NCBI RefSeq assembly: GCF_016495725.1
Contig: NZ_CP054705.1
Location: 2,046,001-2,110,000, forward strand
Origin: Salicibibacter cibarius
Lineage (GTDB): Bacteria > Bacillota > Bacilli > Bacillales > Marinococcaceae
DNA: 64,000 bases
Direction of reading: 5' to 3'
In this document: positions 17,075 through 26,364 of the stretch, one piece after another
Layout: each line of letters begins with the position of its first letter
Numbering within the stretch: position 1 is the first letter of the stretch
Notes under the pieces: generated by a model
Told to the model about the DNA's origin: nothing
Databases searched by the model: none
What the model saw: only the letters and a program-made list of their open reading frames with translations
Made by a program: the position numbers and the translations under genes

Positions 17075-17669
17075 TGTTATACAGGATCGGTCGACTGATT
17101 TGCCGTGTCGTTTTATCGTTGGTTTTTTTCGCCAAAATCGAGGGAAAAGAAAATATACCGGCAGAAGGACCTGTCATTATTTGCAGCAATCATAAGAGCA
17201 ACTTTGATCCCCCCTGCTCGGTTCTTATATCAAACGCCCGCTCCGATTTATGGCAAAAGAAGAAATGTTCGCCTCAAAATGGTCCGCGTCTTTTTTTACA
17301 AAGCTGGGAGCCTTTCCGGTGAAAAGAGGAGGCAGTGATCGCGGAGCCCTTCGACAAGGGATAAGTGTTCTCGGAAACGGGGAAATGATGCTCCTTTTTC
17401 CGGAGGGGAACCGCAGCAAGACGGGCGAAATGAAAGAAGAAGGGCTTGCCGGCGCCGGCTTTTTTGCATTGAAAAGTGAAGCGACGGTCATCCCCGCATA
17501 TGTACGGGGGACATACAAGCCTTTTCGCAGAGTGGCACTTCGCTACGGGCCGCCGGTTCCACTCGATGATTTACGAAATGAAAAAGCATCATCCCGGGAA
17601 GTAACCGAACAAATAATGAGTCATATTCGGATGCTTAGGGATGAAGTGGAAGGTCCGCAAAAAGGTTAA
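17074..17669 (+). pseudogene. plsC: 1-acyl-glycerol-3-phosphate acyltransferase (PlsC), single-base frameshift in a C tract
   Basis: It would add the second acyl chain to lysophosphatidic acid at the membrane. The first part (from 17074) holds the HX4D catalytic motif in SNHKSNFDP. The second frame (from about 17215) continues without loss: LLGSYIKRPLRFMAKEEMF, then GAFPVKRGG, FPEGNRSKTG (the glycerol-phosphate binding motif) and VIPAYVRGTYKP. The two frames join if the run of six C at 17209-17214 had seven. All catalytic motifs are intact on both sides, so this is one single-base event: a sequencing or assembly error, a recent mutation or a phase-variable tract. Without correction the product ends after about 83 residues. 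Confidence 0.8.
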
Positions 17670-17704
17670 CATCATTCTTTCATTTTTACTGAAAGGGTTT
17701 TGTA

Positions 17705-17793
17705 TTAGAAAACTTGGCTTATCGCCAAGCTTTTATGGCGAAAGCTTTGGTTTCACTTATGCAGGTAAGAAGTTGATTATAATTTCTTACCTG
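17705..17793 (+). repeat. Dispersed repeat family R, copy 2 (full length)
   Basis: TTAGAAAACTTGGC start, CTTGGCTTATCGCCAAG hairpin, GGCGAAAGC block, and AGGTAAGAA / TTCTTACCT end hairpin. It ends 47 bases before the ypfD start, so it would be part of that gene's leader if transcription begins upstream. Confidence 0.85.
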
Positions 17794-17839
17794 TGAAAAA
17801 GAGTTTTGTTCCCGACAAGGGTAAGGAGGCAAATCGGCA

Positions 17840-18994
17840 ATGGACGAAGAGATGAACAACGAAATGGCGAATGTGAAGGAGTTTAACGTTGATGATATCG
17901 TCAGCGGAAAAGTAACGAAAGTGGAAGAAAAACAAGCGTTTGTAGACGCTGGATACAAAGTAGACGGCATCATTCCGATCAGTGAAATTTCCAGCTTGCA
18001 CGTGGAAAAAGTATCGGACGCTTTAAATGAAGGTGACGAAGTGGAGCTAAAGGTCATTAAATTGGAAGATGACGAGCTTGTCCTTTCCCTTCGTGGGGCA
18101 CGTGCCGACAAAGCGTGGGCATCTTTGCAAGAAGCATTTGAGCAAGGGGATTTGATCGAAGCAGAGGTAGCGGAGATTGTCAAAGGGGGCCTTGTCGTTG
18201 ACGTAGGGGTCCGTGGCTTCATTCCCGCATCGCTCGTTGAACAGCATTTTGTCGAAGATTTCTCTGAATACAAAGGGAAGCAACTGGAACTTAAAATCAT
18301 TGAAATTGATCCGGAAGATAACAAGCTGATCCTTTCGAGAAGAGCAGTGCTTGATGAAGAAGAAGATCACCGGAAAAAAGAAGTGCTTAATAATCTCGAA
18401 GTCGGCGCGGAAGTGACGGGGAAAGTCCAACGGTTGACTTCTTTCGGCGCATTCGTCGATGTCGGCGGGGTTGATGGATTGGTTCATATCTCGCAGATGG
18501 CCCATCACCGCGTAGAGTCTCCGGGAGAGATCGTAAAAGAAGGCGAAGAAGTTCAAGTTAAAATTTTGGGCGTTGATCCGGAGAAAGAGCGTGTATCTTT
18601 GTCGATTAAAGAAACGCTTCCCGGACCTTGGACACTTATTGAAGGCCAATTTCAACCGGGAGATGTGATTGACGGCCAGGTAAAAAGGCTTGTCTCCTTC
18701 GGGGCGTTTGTGGAAGTTGCTCCGGGAGTGGAGGGACTCGTCCACATTTCCCAGATCGCCAACCGTCATATCGGCACACCCGGCGAAGTACTTGAAGAAG
18801 GACAAGCGGTTCAAGTGAAAGTGCTTGATATTAACCCCTCGGATCAAAGAATTTCGCTCAGCATTCGCGAGTTGGAAGAAGAAGGAACTACTGAAAGCAA
18901 AGTTCAACGAGAATTTGAAGAACCGGAAGAAGACCATACGGGTTTTTCATTTGGTGACATGATTGGTGACCAGTTGGATAAATATCGTAACTAA
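17840..18994 (+). CDS. ypfD: Ribosomal protein S1 homologue YpfD
   Basis: 384 residues with four S1 RNA-binding domains, starting at about 15, 100, 185 and 270. The repeated signatures are GKVTKVEEKQAFVD, EIVKGGLVVDVG, GKVQRLTSFGAFVD and GQVKRLVSFGAFVE, each followed by VHISQ- or LSxR/SIxE-type ends. Gram-positive YpfD is shorter than the six-domain proteobacterial S1 and is not a stable ribosome component in B. subtilis. AAGGAGG lies about 10 bases before the ATG. It follows cmk-plsC as in B. subtilis, with an R repeat in the gap. Confidence 0.9.
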   Translation: MDEEMNNEMANVKEFNVDDIVSGKVTKVEEKQAFVDAGYKVDGIIPISEISSLHVEKVSDALNEGDEVELKVIKLEDDELVLSLRGARADKAWASLQEAFEQGDLIEAEVAEIVKGGLVVDVGVRGFIPASLVEQHFVEDFSEYKGKQLELKIIEIDPEDNKLILSRRAVLDEEEDHRKKEVLNNLEVGAEVTGKVQRLTSFGAFVDVGGVDGLVHISQMAHHRVESPGEIVKEGEEVQVKILGVDPEKERVSLSIKETLPGPWTLIEGQFQPGDVIDGQVKRLVSFGAFVEVAPGVEGLVHISQIANRHIGTPGEVLEEGQAVQVKVLDINPSDQRISLSIRELEEEGTTESKVQREFEEPEEDHTGFSFGDMIGDQLDKYRN

Positions 18995-19029
18995 CAAATT
19001 GTTTTAGGGCACAAAAGTGAAGCGAAGGC

Positions 19030-19062
19030 AATCGGCGAATCGTTGGATTCGCCGATTGTTTT
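19030..19062 (+). terminator. Terminator of ypfD
   Basis: AATCGGCGAATC (19030-19041) pairs perfectly with GATTCGCCGATT (19046-19057), then GTTTT. Confidence 0.9.
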
Positions 19063-19070
19063 CCGCTTGG

Positions 19071-19162
19071 TAGGTAAGAAAGTATAAATCAACTTTCTTA
19101 CCTACATAAGTGCAACTAAGGCTTTCGCCATAAAAGCTTGACGACAAGCCAAGTTTTCTAAC
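19071..19162 (-). repeat. Dispersed repeat family R, copy 3 (reversed)
   Basis: The minus strand reads TTAGAAAACTTGGCTTGTCG, then AAGCTTTTATGGCGAAAGCC, and ends in the hairpin AGGTAAGAAAGT / ACTTTCTTACCT. It lies between the ypfD terminator and yphA. Confidence 0.85.
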
Positions 19163-19233
19163 AGTTGGCAGTCCCCTGTCTATGAATCTTCGTTCCTGTC
19201 CATAATGGAGGATGTCCGGACAGGAGGATTCAT

Positions 19234-19836
19234 ATGGAATATGCATTATTTTTTTGGTTCGCTTGGATGCTTTGGATTATTGCCACGTTTTTTATGAAGA
19301 GAACGAAGAGACAGGCCTTTCTTGCCGCCGCCATTTTGATAACGATCATCTTTGTTCCAATCACATTGACGCTAAGTGTTGTGGAATTATCGGCGGCGTA
19401 TGGAGTTATTATGATGCTTGCATGTTTATGGACCGGGGTTTTGCCGGCTGCCCACAAATGGAAAGTCATTGTCCTTGCCGCTGCACTCATGCTTTTATAT
19501 GCAAGTTTTCAGCTCATGGTTTGGTATAACCCGGTTATTTTTCTGCTCGGTGAAACGTGGATACCTGCTGTTGTGCTTTCTTTTGTAATGGTATTTTTTC
19601 ATGGACATTCGGAAAGCCGGTATCCGTTGGTTCTTTTGGCATTTGCTTTCGGTGAACTGATTGCTGCCGTTACCGTTATGCCGTTAACGGGAAACTTATA
19701 CTTGGCAGATGTTCATTTTTATAATACGTTGGCCACTGTTCTTGTCCTCCTGGTGTGTTGGCATTGGTTGGAGCAATTTGCATGGAGACTGGTTGGGACG
19801 GGCAATGCCAAACGATCAAGCGGCCTACCTTTATAG
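19234..19836 (+). CDS. yphA: YphA-family membrane protein
   Basis: 200 residues, almost wholly hydrophobic, with about six or seven membrane helices and short polar loops. B. subtilis YphA (199 residues) lies at the same place between ypfD and der. CAGGAGG before the ATG supports the start. No function is established. The C-terminal tail (GTGNAKRSSGLPL) is polar and probably cytoplasmic. Confidence 0.7.
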   Translation: MEYALFFWFAWMLWIIATFFMKRTKRQAFLAAAILITIIFVPITLTLSVVELSAAYGVIMMLACLWTGVLPAAHKWKVIVLAAALMLLYASFQLMVWYNPVIFLLGETWIPAVVLSFVMVFFHGHSESRYPLVLLAFAFGELIAAVTVMPLTGNLYLADVHFYNTLATVLVLLVCWHWLEQFAWRLVGTGNAKRSSGLPL

Positions 19837-19897
19837 ATGGGGCGTGGCTGAAGGTGAAAAGACGCAGACAGATTGAGAAATAGGAGGAAAGCAAAAA

Positions 19898-21211
19898 ATG
19901 TCGAAACCGACCGTTGCGATCGTGGGTCGTCCAAATGTGGGGAAATCCACGATTTTCAACCGTATTGTCGGCGAGCGGATCGCCATTGTTGAAGACATAC
20001 CGGGGATCACCCGTGATCGTATATATGGAGAAGGGGAATGGCTCAACCGCACGTTTCATTTAATTGATACAGGCGGGATTACGTTTGATGAGGAACCGCT
20101 ATTGGAACAAATGCGCCAACAGGCTGAAATTGCAATCGAAGAAGCGGACATTATCCTTCTGCTCGTGAACGGGCGTGACGGGGTGACAGCCGCCGATGAA
20201 GATGTTTCGAACCTGTTGTACCGTTCAAATAAACCGGTCGTAATTGGCGTCAATAAAATAGATAACCTGGAGATGCAGACGCAAATTTATGATTTTTATC
20301 AATTGGGGCTCGGGGAACCTTTTCCAATATCCGGTGCACATGGTCGCGGAATCGGTGATATGTTGGATGAAGTGTTTACTTATTTTCCCGCGAACGATGA
20401 CGGCGACCTTGAACCTGATACCATCCATTTTGCCGTGATCGGTCGACCGAACGTCGGGAAATCTTCTTTGGTGAACGCGGTTCTCGGAGAGGAACGGGTG
20501 ATCGTAAGTGAGGTTGCAGGTACGACAAGGGATGCGGTTGATACCGGTTTTACGAAGGATGGCCAAAAATATCGCATTGTCGATACGGCCGGAATGAGAA
20601 AACGGGGAAAAGTATACGAAAATACGGAAAAATACAGTGTGTTACGGGCGCAAAGGGCGTTGGAACGCGCGAATGTCGTTCTCGTTGTGATTGACGGCGA
20701 GGAAGGCATTATTGAACAGGATAAAAAAATTGCAGGCTATGCCCATGAGTCGGGGCGGGGTGTCATTATCGTCGTAAATAAATGGGACGCGATTTCTAAA
20801 GACGGGCGTACGATGGATGAATTTACGGAACAGATTCGCAAAGGGTTCGCTTTTCTTTCCTATGCGCCGATTGCTTTCGTATCAGCCAAAACGACTAAAC
20901 GCGTTCAAAAAGTTCTCCCCGTCGTCCAGCGCGTGTCGGAAAATCATCAAATGCATGTGCCGACCCATGTGGTTAATGACGTCATTCTCGACGCGGTTTC
21001 CATGAATCCGACACCAACCTCCGGGACGAAACGATTGCGCATTAATTATGCCACCCAAGTGGCCGTCGGTCCGCCCACATTTGTTGTATTTGTGAATGAT
21101 CCGGATTTGCTCCATTTTTCCTATCGGCGATTTTTGGAAAACAGTTTACGGGAGGCGTTCGCATTTGAGGGTACACCTTTAAAGGTCATTGCCCGTAAAA
21201 AAAATGACTAG
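19898..21211 (+). CDS. der: Ribosome-assembly GTPase Der (EngA)
   Basis: 437 residues, the normal length. It has two GTPase domains in tandem and a C-terminal KH-like domain, and acts in 50S subunit maturation. The first domain carries GRPNVGKST (about 9-17), DTGG and NKID; the second GRPNVGKSS (about 183-191), DTAGMRKRG and NKWD. The KH-like end includes [10 protein letters not shown] and [17 protein letters not shown] lies before the ATG. It is directly upstream of plsY and gpsA. Confidence 0.95.
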   Translation: MSKPTVAIVGRPNVGKSTIFNRIVGERIAIVEDIPGITRDRIYGEGEWLNRTFHLIDTGGITFDEEPLLEQMRQQAEIAIEEADIILLLVNGRDGVTAADEDVSNLLYRSNKPVVIGVNKIDNLEMQTQIYDFYQLGLGEPFPISGAHGRGIGDMLDEVFTYFPANDDGDLEPDTIHFAVIGRPNVGKSSLVNAVLGEERVIVSEVAGTTRDAVDTGFTKDGQKYRIVDTAGMRKRGKVYENTEKYSVLRAQRALERANVVLVVIDGEEGIIEQDKKIAGYAHESGRGVIIVVNKWDAISKDGRTMDEFTEQIRKGFAFLSYAPIAFVSAKTTKRVQKVLPVVQRVSENHQMHVPTHVVNDVILDAVSMNPTPTSGTKRLRINYATQVAVGPPTFVVFVNDPDLLHFSYRRFLENSLREAFAFEGTPLKVIARKKND

Positions 21212-21218
21212 TTTTTAA

Positions 21219-21498
21219 GGGTCAACACTAAAATCTATGGTTGAAAAATAGATGTAATCATGAACGATGGTAACCGCTGCGGAAAAACACGACGCTTTCC
21301 GTGGGCTTGCGTCCAGCCTCCTCGTTAGAAAACTTGGCTTGTCGCCAAGCTTTTATGGCGAAAGCCTTAGTTGCGCTTTTTTCTGCGGGGTCTTCCCGCT
21401 GCGTTTTCTCACAGGAGTCTCCGTGTTTTTCCTCCGCTAGCTAGTGTTATCACCATAAATATTCACTGATATCAACGATAGATTTTGATGAAGAGTCG
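21219..21498 (+). repeat. Repeat family S (MITE-like), copy 1, with an R copy nested inside
   Basis: The left end GGGTCAACACTAAAATC and ATGGTTGA matches, in reverse, the right end of the copy at 47448 (TCAACCATTGA, GGTGTTGACCC). The core CGCTGCGGAAAAACAC, GCTTTCCGTGGGCTTGCG, CTGCGGGGTCTTCCC, GTCTCCGTGTTTTTCC, GCTAGCTAG is shared with 47448 and partly with 23301. It has no open frame. It fills most of the der-plsY gap. Confidence 0.75.
21325..21375 (+). repeat. Repeat family R, partial copy nested in S
   Basis: TTAGAAAACTTGGCTTGTCG, CCAAGCTTTTATGGCG, AAAGCCTTAGTTGCGC: the R head and middle without the end hairpin. In the S copy at 47448 the same site reads TTAGAAGTTCAC, about 43 bases shorter. 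Confidence 0.75.
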
Positions 21499-21546
21499 TT
21501 TTTAAAGTCGTTTTCTAACACGGATAGGGGAGGGGGAGCCTCAACG

Positions 21547-22182
21547 ATGGATGTACTTATCGCCGGTTTGATGGCTTATTTGTTGGGATCGTTGAGTGTC
21601 AGCTATATCATTACGCAAAAGGTTAAAAAAGTGGATATCCGCCAATATGGGAGCGGGAACGCGGGAGCGACGAATACGTTAAGGGTGCTCGGAAAAGGTC
21701 CCGCGATTTTGGTGCTTGCACTGGATTGCTTGAAAGGGGTGATCGCCGTTTGGTTCGGTTTTTGGGCTGAAAGCTTATTTAGCGGGACAGGTCTCTCCCT
21801 TTTCGAAGGATATGAAGGATGGGCACCGGCAATTAGCGGATTGTTGGCTATATTTGGCCACAATTGGCCGGTGTATCATCGTTTTCGCGGTGGAAAAGGC
21901 GTAGCCACCACCATTGGAGTCATCGCGGCATTGATTTTTTTTCCGGCTATCTACGTTGGAATTGTCGCGATTTTGGCGGTAGTGATTACGCGCTATGTAT
22001 CACTCGGCTCCATCATTTTTGCACTCGCGACCCCGATCCTTCTTTTCGTTATGATGGATTATTATGGACATCCGTGGCCGTATTTTTACCTTGCTTGTAT
22101 CGTAGGGGCAATGTCTCTGTGGCGGCATCGAACGAATATCCAACGGTTGGTCAGCGGAAATGAAAGTAAACTTGGACAATAA
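21547..22182 (+). CDS. plsY: Acyl-phosphate:glycerol-3-phosphate acyltransferase PlsY
   Basis: 211 residues. This multi-pass membrane enzyme transfers the acyl chain from acyl phosphate to glycerol-3-phosphate, the first step of phospholipid synthesis. Family motifs are present: AYLLGSLSVSYI near 11, GSGNAGATNTLRVLGK near 36-51, and FGHNWPVYHRFRGGKGVATT near 102-121. gpsA, which makes the glycerol-3-phosphate substrate, follows after 29 bases. A GGGGAGGGGGAG stretch precedes the ATG. Confidence 0.93.
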   Translation: MDVLIAGLMAYLLGSLSVSYIITQKVKKVDIRQYGSGNAGATNTLRVLGKGPAILVLALDCLKGVIAVWFGFWAESLFSGTGLSLFEGYEGWAPAISGLLAIFGHNWPVYHRFRGGKGVATTIGVIAALIFFPAIYVGIVAILAVVITRYVSLGSIIFALATPILLFVMMDYYGHPWPYFYLACIVGAMSLWRHRTNIQRLVSGNESKLGQ

Positions 22183-22211
22183 TGAGTCATTCAACCAACG
22201 GGGGGCTATGT

Positions 22212-23237
22212 ATGGGAGCAAAAAAAGTGGCTGTTTTGGGAGCGGGAAGTTGGGGAACCGCTCTCGCGATTGTTCTTGCAGATAACGGGCACGATGTTAC
22301 GATCTGGGCACGGCGTCATTCCCAGGCGAAAGAAATGAATGAGCACAAAACGAACGAACAATATTTAAGCAACATCACGCTTCCGGAAAATATTACGGCG
22401 ACGACGGATGTGAAAGAGGCGCTTAAGGAGCGCGAGGCGGTTATTGTCAGTGTTCCTACCTCGGGCATTCGCGGGATGACGCGCCAATTACTTGAAGCTC
22501 ATATGGAAATCCCGCTTATCGTTCACGCTACAAAGGGGATCGAACCGGATACACTTTTGCGGGTATCGGAAATGATGGCGGAGGAAGGCATGCACAAATT
22601 GAGTTCCAATTTGGTCGTGTTGTCCGGACCGAGTCATGCCGAGGAAGTGGCGAGCCGGCAACCGACGACGGTCACCGTTTCATCGCAAGTGATGGACGCT
22701 GCCAAACGCAGCCAAGACTTGTTTATGAACACCCAGTTTCGTGTATATACGAGCCAAGATATGGTCGGGGTAGAATTAGGCGGAGCTTTAAAAAATGTGA
22801 TGGCTCTCGGGGTTGGACTTGCCGAAGGCTTGGGGTATGGAGATAACGCCAGGGCGGCAATCATGACGAGAGGAATCGCCGAAATGACACGCCTTGGGAC
22901 AAAACTCGGGGCCGATCCGCTAACATTTTCAGGTTTATCGGGACTTGGAGATTTGATTGTCACTTGCACAAGCAAATACAGCCGAAATTGGCGCGCCGGC
23001 TATCGGTTGGGCCGAGGGGTCTCACTCGATCAAGTGCTTGAGGAAATGGGAATGGTCGTGGAAGGCGTGAAAACGACACAAGCCGTCTCGCAATTGGCAG
23101 AAAGAGAAGGGGTGGAAGTCCCTATCACAACCGCGATATATGATGTTCTTTTTAATGGCCAATCGCCGGTCCGGGCCGGACAATTACTCATGGACAGAGA
23201 CCCTAAAAAAGAAACGGAGCATATCGTTGAATGGTAA
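22212..23237 (+). CDS. gpsA: Glycerol-3-phosphate dehydrogenase [NAD(P)+]
   Basis: 341 residues. It reduces dihydroxyacetone phosphate to sn-glycerol-3-phosphate. The Rossmann motif VAVLGAGSWGTALA is at about 6-19. HATKGIEPDT, the catalytic Lys in VELGGALKNVMALGVG, and the substrate loop GLSGLGDLIVTCTS follow. The start at 22212 is taken from the GGGGG site; an ATG 30 bases upstream adds an unconserved stretch. Pairs with plsY. Confidence 0.93.
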   Translation: MGAKKVAVLGAGSWGTALAIVLADNGHDVTIWARRHSQAKEMNEHKTNEQYLSNITLPENITATTDVKEALKEREAVIVSVPTSGIRGMTRQLLEAHMEIPLIVHATKGIEPDTLLRVSEMMAEEGMHKLSSNLVVLSGPSHAEEVASRQPTTVTVSSQVMDAAKRSQDLFMNTQFRVYTSQDMVGVELGGALKNVMALGVGLAEGLGYGDNARAAIMTRGIAEMTRLGTKLGADPLTFSGLSGLGDLIVTCTSKYSRNWRAGYRLGRGVSLDQVLEEMGMVVEGVKTTQAVSQLAEREGVEVPITTAIYDVLFNGQSPVRAGQLLMDRDPKKETEHIVEW

Positions 23238-23247
23238 TTTTCTTTTT

Positions 23248-23283
23248 AAGACCCCCATGCAGCTGACGCTGCATGGGGGTCTT
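23248..23283. terminator. Perfect 16-bp inverted repeat after gpsA, possible terminator
   Basis: AAGACCCCCATGCAGC (23248-23263) is followed by TGAC and its exact reverse complement (23268-23283). Neither side has a T run in the right place, so termination is uncertain. Confidence 0.45.
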
Positions 23284-23300
23284 AAAGTGGAAAAAAGAAG

Positions 23301-23372
23301 ATCGCTTTTTTCTTCGGGGTCTTCCCACTGCGCTTTTCCACAGTCTCCGTGTTTTTCTTTCGCTAACTCGTT
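23301..23372 (+). repeat. Repeat family S, right-half fragment
   Basis: GATCGCTTTTTTCTTCGGGG, TCTTCCCACTGCGCTTTTCC, CACAGTCTCCGTGTTTTTC and CGCTAACTCG match the right half of the S copies at 21219 and 47448. Confidence 0.65.
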
Positions 23373-23411
23373 TCTTTGGCCTATTGTTTAATTATTTTAA
23401 ACCTAAATTTT

Positions 23412-25080
23412 CCTGAATTATTCATACTTCCAAGTGAAAGCGGAATGAAACATCAAATCCCACCATTATTCGGTTTTGTTCACAAAAATGAGGCGTAATA
23501 ATTGAAATTGTAAAGAGGTACAATGACAACCGCTGAAAAATGCCCTTTTTTGGACATACGTCTCCCTTGGTCTTGAAAAGGCTTTTAAAAAAATGAGGAG
23601 CGATTGCATGTCACTCTAGTTTTAGCCTTTGAATGCGATTGAGCACATGCCAGAAAAAGGTTTCATAGACAAAACTTGAAGATAGTTTGAAATAAAGCGA
23701 ACGCCCTGATTTCACCAATTTGCTTGCCACTTTAATGACCTTCGATCGTATGGTTTGGATTTGCATGCTTTTTTGTTCTTTCGGAAAACAAAGCGTGCGC
23801 AGCCAGTTCGTTAAATTGTACGCTAACAAGCTGACCATCATCCTTGCTTCGTTGGCCTGAAACGAATGGCTGCTCATTCGATCCAAGTCAAACCCATTTT
23901 TGGCTTCTTTGATATAATTCTCCATCGTTCCACGTTTTTGGTAAGAACGGACGATTTCTTTGGGAGAGAAGGCATCGAACAGGTTTGTGACAAAGAAGGC
24001 ATGCGTAAAGAACAATTCGCCGGCCGGACGTACGGATTGAATGATGACTTTTCGAGGCTTGGCCCATGATTTGGCTTGGTATTCAGTTTCCTCATAATAG
24101 CATTCCGTTTGCGTGACGTCAGATGGCGGCGTTGCCGGATGCAGCTCATCGGCAAGCCGTTGCAGATTGGCGTTGGATTTCAAACGAATCACATAATAGA
24201 CGGATTCGTCTTCACATAACTGATACAGCCCTGGAACCGCAAAGCCACTGTCCCCACGCAGAAATGGGATCGTCTCAGGAAACGTTTCGTTGTAATGGGC
24301 AATCAGGGGCTTCACAAAATCCACAACCCCATTGGATGTGTAGACATTTCCCGGGCGTAGTTTGGCTTTCATAAAATCACCGGTCAAGCCATCGAAAGCG
24401 ACCATTGGGTGAAAGCCGACGGTTCCGTAATGGGCATTGAAAGCTGTTGATTCTTGCTCGCCGTATGTATCGGCATGTGTGGAGTCCAAATCAAAGATAA
24501 GACTCTTGGAGCCCCTCACTTGGTGGACTTTATCTAAGAGCTCCTGGTTGGCTTGATTGAGTTGGTCGATCGATGCTTCATTAAATCGCGGGAAAAAGCG
24601 AGATAAAGTGGGTTGAGAGGCTAACGCATCCGTTTCAATGATGTGCTTAAACACAGGATCATTTGTTAGTTTATCCGCCGCATCATCTTCAGCATAGCCG
24701 GCAATCATCTGGTAAATCTTTTGTCGAAGCATTTGCTCATTCGAATGGACATGGTACAGTCGCTCGTCTTTCAGATGCAGATGTTTATCCAAGGTGCGAA
24801 AGAAACCAAGTTTTTCATCGAACTCTCGAAATAAGATCTCACCTGTATCAGAGGAAAGAGCACCTCCATCATTCGACAGCTTCATTTTGCGATTGAAATC
24901 CAGGGTTACTTGCGTTAAAGTAGTCATTAGAAGAATCCTTTCTGTGGTTATTTTTTCCTTGATTTAACTCTAACAGAAAAGGATTCTTTTTTCATTTATT
25001 AGATGACTATTCATTTTAGCTGTATGCCCTATGATCAGGGGATTAATCATTCATTTGCGAATTTCTGTGAATATATCAGG
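23412..25080 (-). mobile_element. IS1380-family insertion sequence with visible ends and target duplication
   Basis: The ends CCTGAATTATTCAT (23412-23425) and, reversed, CCTGATATATTCAC (25080-25067) agree at 11 of 14 positions. IS1380 elements carry short CCT-starting inverted repeats and make 4-5 bp duplications. The element is flanked by ATTTT on both sides (23407-23411 and 25081-25085). Total 1669 bp with one intact transposase gene. It appears complete and recent. Confidence 0.8.
23611..24927 (-). CDS. IS1380-family transposase
   Basis: 438 residues, full length for the family. The DDE-type core shows IFDLDSTHADTYGEQE near 144-159, LRGDSGFAVPGLYQLCEDE near 219-237, and the YQKRGTMENYIKEAKNGFD block with the catalytic Glu near 336-350. 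The N-terminal KLSNDGGALSSDTGE is typical. It is intact, so probably active. The element lies between gpsA and the CPBP protease gene. Confidence 0.92.
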   Translation of the reverse strand: MTTLTQVTLDFNRKMKLSNDGGALSSDTGEILFREFDEKLGFFRTLDKHLHLKDERLYHVHSNEQMLRQKIYQMIAGYAEDDAADKLTNDPVFKHIIETDALASQPTLSRFFPRFNEASIDQLNQANQELLDKVHQVRGSKSLIFDLDSTHADTYGEQESTAFNAHYGTVGFHPMVAFDGLTGDFMKAKLRPGNVYTSNGVVDFVKPLIAHYNETFPETIPFLRGDSGFAVPGLYQLCEDESVYYVIRLKSNANLQRLADELHPATPPSDVTQTECYYEETEYQAKSWAKPRKVIIQSVRPAGELFFTHAFFVTNLFDAFSPKEIVRSYQKRGTMENYIKEAKNGFDLDRMSSHSFQANEARMMVSLLAYNLTNWLRTLCFPKEQKSMQIQTIRSKVIKVASKLVKSGRSLYFKLSSSFVYETFFWHVLNRIQRLKLE

Positions 25081-25157
25081 ATTTTGATGTTGGTTCGTTT
25101 ACTTTTGTTCAATAATTCGTGTGCGATTGAGGCATACTTTATGTATTAGTTTTCATA

Positions 25158-25766
25158 CTACTCTGTGTTTTTCCAATTACCAGTAACGACCGCAAGTATA
25201 AGCCAGGGCTCAATAAATAAGTTAATCAAAACATGAGCAACAATCGGTGCAAGTATATTTCGATCCGCAACTATATACAAAATGGCAAGTAATCCACCAA
25301 GGGCTATCGTAGCCAATATAGCCGGAAGAGCAATCTTCAAATCTCCTCCAAGTAACACCCACGCGCTATGTCCCAACCCGAAAATGATGGCTGACGCTAG
25401 CACTTGTATAGTTAGTGAAAAATCTAAACTCATTAGCCAATCCATCAATATTTGTCTAAATAAAATCTCTTCTAAAGTACTGGAAACGATTGCAATCCAT
25501 ATACCGATCACTTTAAGCCATGAAATTGTAAATAGGTTCTCACGTACAAAAGGAATCACTCTAGCAGTGTACATAATATATCCAATTGCAATTACAAAAG
25601 TTAGTATCCAAACAATCGGATTATTAAAAGTTTCAGGGTTAACTCCTAATCGATGCTCAATAAATTGTTGATTATCTCTTAAATACATAAACATAAGCCA
25701 AAAAGTAAGAAAAGATGAGATGCCTGCCAGTATGATCGCAGTTTTTTTCTCGTCACGTGTTTTCAT
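25158..25766 (-). CDS. CPBP-family intramembrane glutamic endopeptidase
   Basis: 202 residues with about six membrane helices. CPBP (CAAX/Abi-type) proteases cut substrates within the membrane; bacterial ones are often linked to bacteriocin immunity or maturation. The motifs are EExxxR at Glu99-Glu100-Arg104 (STLEEILFRQ), FGLGHSAW with His133, and a C-terminal HVLINLF. CAGGGAG precedes the ATG. The gene is visibly more AT-rich than its neighbours and sits alone on the minus strand next to an insertion sequence, which suggests acquisition. No bacteriocin genes are beside it. Its target is unknown. Confidence 0.85.
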   Translation of the reverse strand: MKTRDEKKTAIILAGISSFLTFWLMFMYLRDNQQFIEHRLGVNPETFNNPIVWILTFVIAIGYIMYTARVIPFVRENLFTISWLKVIGIWIAIVSSTLEEILFRQILMDWLMSLDFSLTIQVLASAIIFGLGHSAWVLLGGDLKIALPAILATIALGGLLAILYIVADRNILAPIVAHVLINLFIEPWLILAVVTGNWKNTE

Positions 25767-26004
25767 TAGACACTCCCTGTAGTAACTCCATTAACTGGCA
25801 CGACTGCGGTATAACTTTGTACCGACAAATGCCTCTCTTAGAAAAAGCATATCCAAAGGGTTAAATCTTTGCAACCTTTTTTGGACGTCGCGATTTTGTT
25901 TTAACACCTGCCACCTGCCACCTCCCACATCCAGAATGGCTCACACCTTTTTCATATCGTCATATAATGGGGATGAGTTATTAAATGGAAAGGGATGAGC
26001 GAAT

Positions 26005-26262
26005 ATGAATCGCCATGATTCAATCTTTGATCATATTCAAAACAAAACCAATGTTGACCAGGGGGACTTGCAAAATTTAGCAAGCGCAGCACAGGGTGCG
26101 AACTTTCAAGATGAGGAATCGGTTAGACAACTCATCCATGATGTTGCGCAAATGGCGGGTGTTCGAGTGTCAAGGGACAAAGAAGAATACTTGGTGCATG
26201 CAATTACCAACAACCAGGTTCCCCTTGATTTTGCATCATTAAGCGAATTATTTCGAGATTAG
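26005..26262 (+). CDS. spoVIF: Stage VI sporulation protein F (SpoVIF)
   Basis: 85 residues. The pattern FDHIQNKTNVDQGDLQNLA, then ANFQDEESVRQLIHDVAQMA, then VRVSRDKEEYLVHAI and an end in DFASLSELF matches the SpoVIF (YjcC) family, a mother-cell factor needed late in spore coat assembly in B. subtilis. The ATG follows AAAGGGATGAG. In B. subtilis it lies at another locus, so its place between gpsA and yphE is unusual. A terminator follows. Confidence 0.75.
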   Translation: MNRHDSIFDHIQNKTNVDQGDLQNLASAAQGANFQDEESVRQLIHDVAQMAGVRVSRDKEEYLVHAITNNQVPLDFASLSELFRD

Positions 26263-26364
26263 TTCTAACTGGGCGTTCGTCAAGCGCGTTCCGGGGATGT
26301 TACGCATAGGATATCAGGAACCATATCCTCAAAGGGTTCCACCTTTTTGGAAGAAAGGTTTAGT

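Noticed and set aside
18047-18937. 296-codon minus-strand frame opposite ypfD
   Set aside because: Antisense shadow of the S1-domain gene; composition is low-complexity and no ribosome site is present.
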